The notes under the pieces were generated by a model, which had not been told where the DNA came from, searched no databases, and worked only from the letters and a program-made list of their open reading frames with translations. The translations under genes and the position numbers were made by a program. From the NCBI GenBank assembly GCA_041394325.1, contig JAWKIJ010000001.1, positions 496,001-560,000 on the forward strand: a stretch of 64,000 nt of DNA, given 5' to 3'. Source of the stretch: JAWKIJ01 sp041394325 (GTDB taxonomy: Bacteria; Actinomycetota; Acidimicrobiia; Acidimicrobiales; Microtrichaceae). Shown one piece after another: positions 62,871 to 64,000 of this stretch. Positions within the stretch are counted from its first letter, which is position 1. Every line of letters begins with the position of its first letter.

Positions 62871-64000
62871 GTGCGAGCGGACCGCCGGACCATCTGGCTG
62901 CTCATGGCGGCCGTCGGCACCACCGACGCCGGGCATGGACTCGTCTTCGGGCTGCTCGAACAGATCCGTGAACGCGACGCTCTGAGCACCGCGCAACTCG
63001 GTTACGTCAGCGGCACCCTGTTCGCCGCGTCGTTGGTCGGTCTGTTGGTCTTCTCTCACCTCGCCGACAGTGGTGGGGCGAGGACCATGCTCCTCAGCGG
63101 CCTGTTCCTCGGCGCCGTCTCGGTGGCATGGTTCGGCCTCACAGACTCGTTGCTCCAACTCGTCGCCGCCCGGGCGCTCGGCGGACTTGCGATGTCGTTG
63201 ACGCTCGCCTCCGGGCGCTCGGTGGCGGCGCGCCTCGACCCGGCTCACGCGGGCCACCATCTCGGATTGGTCGCCGCCTCCGAGGTGACGGGATTCATCG
63301 TCGGACCCGGGATCGGGGCCGTGGTCGCGACACACCTGGGTTTGTCGGTTCCCTTCGTCGGACTCGCCGTACTGATGGCCCTCGTCGGCGTGGTCCTCGT
63401 CGCGCGGCTCCCCGACCTGAGAAATCCCGACGCTCCTGTGCCCTCCGCCTCCGCCGGCCCGGAGTCGCACGCGACGAGGGGCTGGGCCGCTCAACGGGGC
63501 TTCGACCTGCTCGCCCGTCCATCGGTGACCGCGGCGGCGCTCCTCTCGCTCGCGGCGTTCGTCCCCATCGGGGCGTACGACGCGGTCTGGTCGCCCTACC
63601 TCAACGACCTCGGCGCATCGGAGACCTTCGTCGGACTCTCCCTCTCGATGTACGGGATCCCGTTGGCGTTGCTGGCGGGAACCGGGGGTCGGATCGTGGA
63701 TCGTTTCGGCGCCACCCGATGCGCCACCATCGGCCTCACGGCAACGGCACCGATCGTGTTGGCCTACGGTCTGTTGCGGTCCTACTGGGCGGTGGCCGCC
63801 GTCGCCGTCGCCGAGGCTGTCGTGCAGGCGATCGTGACACCCGGAGTCCAAGCCGCCATGGCCCAGGCCGTTCCGCCCGAACGGATCGGATCAGGCCAGG
63901 GAATCGCGGGGGCGTTCGGTCTGTGCGGTGCGGGTCTGATGGCGACGGTCGCCCCCGCGCTCTATCAGTTCGAGGGTCCGGCGGTGCTGTTCGCCGGCGT
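62871..64000 (+). CDS. MFS transporter (cut by window end)
   Basis: 376 codons are visible from the GTG at 62871, with no stop before the window ends. Twelve-span layout: the first spans read LLMAAVGTTDAGHGLVFGLL and YVSGTLFAASLVGLLVF, the loop 2-3 motif is HLADSGGART, and the second half begins VTAAALLSLAAFVPIGAYDA with GGRIVDRFGATR as its loop 8-9 counterpart. A proton-driven exporter or importer of small molecules. 77 bases after the thiolase gene, so possibly in the same unit. Start codon uncertain (a GTG in another frame lies at 62860). Confidence 0.8.
   Translation, partial: MRADRRTIWLLMAAVGTTDAGHGLVFGLLEQIRERDALSTAQLGYVSGTLFAASLVGLLVFSHLADSGGARTMLLSGLFLGAVSVAWFGLTDSLLQLVAARALGGLAMSLTLASGRSVAARLDPAHAGHHLGLVAASEVTGFIVGPGIGAVVATHLGLSVPFVGLAVLMALVGVVLVARLPDLRNPDAPVPSASAGPESHATRGWAAQRGFDLLARPSVTAAALLSLAAFVPIGAYDAVWSPYLNDLGASETFVGLSLSMYGIPLALLAGTGGRIVDRFGATRCATIGLTATAPIVLAYGLLRSYWAVAAVAVAEAVVQAIVTPGVQAAMAQAVPPERIGSGQGIAGAFGLCGAGLMATVAPALYQFEGPAVLFAG

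Overview
This is a high-GC, densely packed 64 kb bacterial chromosome segment, best explained as coming from an actinobacterium, probably of the class Acidimicrobiia (inference). Pointers are an F420-type luciferase-like oxidoreductase, a resuscitation-promoting-factor-type transglycosylase, a DUF2505 protein, a galU-moeA-...-sepX/glpR neighbourhood like that of mycobacteria, many acyl-CoA and CoA-transferase genes, and frequent leaderless promoters (TANNNT, six bases, start codon). I see no insertion sequence, prophage, CRISPR array or rRNA. One tRNA (Ala, CGC) is present.

Layout. 1-9.9 kb: acyl-CoA catabolism on the minus strand in three units (MaoC-like dehydratase; acyl-CoA dehydrogenase plus methylacyl-CoA racemase-like protein; and a five-gene unit CoA-transferase / acyl-CoA ligase / F420 oxidoreductase / TetR regulator / arylsulfatase with 4-base start-stop overlaps). 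Each unit begins with the same palindrome, TCTGACGGACCGTCAGA, next to a -10 box; a fourth copy lies at 58.4 kb before another acyl-CoA dehydrogenase. 10-19.5 kb: prenyl diphosphate synthase, DUF2505 protein, uracil-DNA glycosylase, SDR, membrane-anchored sulfite-oxidase-like enzyme, an unusual alkaline-phosphatase-superfamily protein with an acyl-CoA synthetase, DUF4262 protein, prepilin peptidase, tRNA-Ala. 19.6-26.7 kb: sepX/glpR, moaC, moaA, moeA, galU, then a CIRCE-like element driving an FmdB-type zinc-ribbon protein and map, and a SAF-domain protein. 26.7-41.6 kb: three TldD/PmbA proteins around an envelope glycoconjugate set (GT2, SGNH lipoprotein, IorA-like TPP protein, GT-C-like membrane protein, acyltransferase-3/SGNH protein, flippase-like protein). 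41.6-57 kb: dxs, NifU-type protein, two related lipoprotein hydrolases, crotonase, Rpf-like and VanY-like peptidoglycan enzymes, CDF transporter, mutM, a GGDEF protein, Nudix. 57-64 kb: polyester-depolymerase-like esterase, then acyl-CoA dehydrogenase, SDR, lipoprotein, MaoC dehydratase, FadA6-like thiolase and an MFS transporter cut by the window end.

How the genes fit together. The two ends look like parts of one lipid or steroid-type side-chain/ring acyl-CoA catabolic programme under a shared repressor, probably the TetR protein at 5.4-6.0 kb. The middle is housekeeping: molybdenum cofactor synthesis (feeding the sulfite-oxidase-like enzyme), isoprenoid supply (dxs, prenyl synthase), cell wall and division.

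Data quality. At least thirteen genes are broken by single-base shifts, most of them one base short in a run of G or C, while the protein reads on perfectly in the next frame. I treat these as probable sequencing errors and annotate the genes as full-length with the shift positions given.
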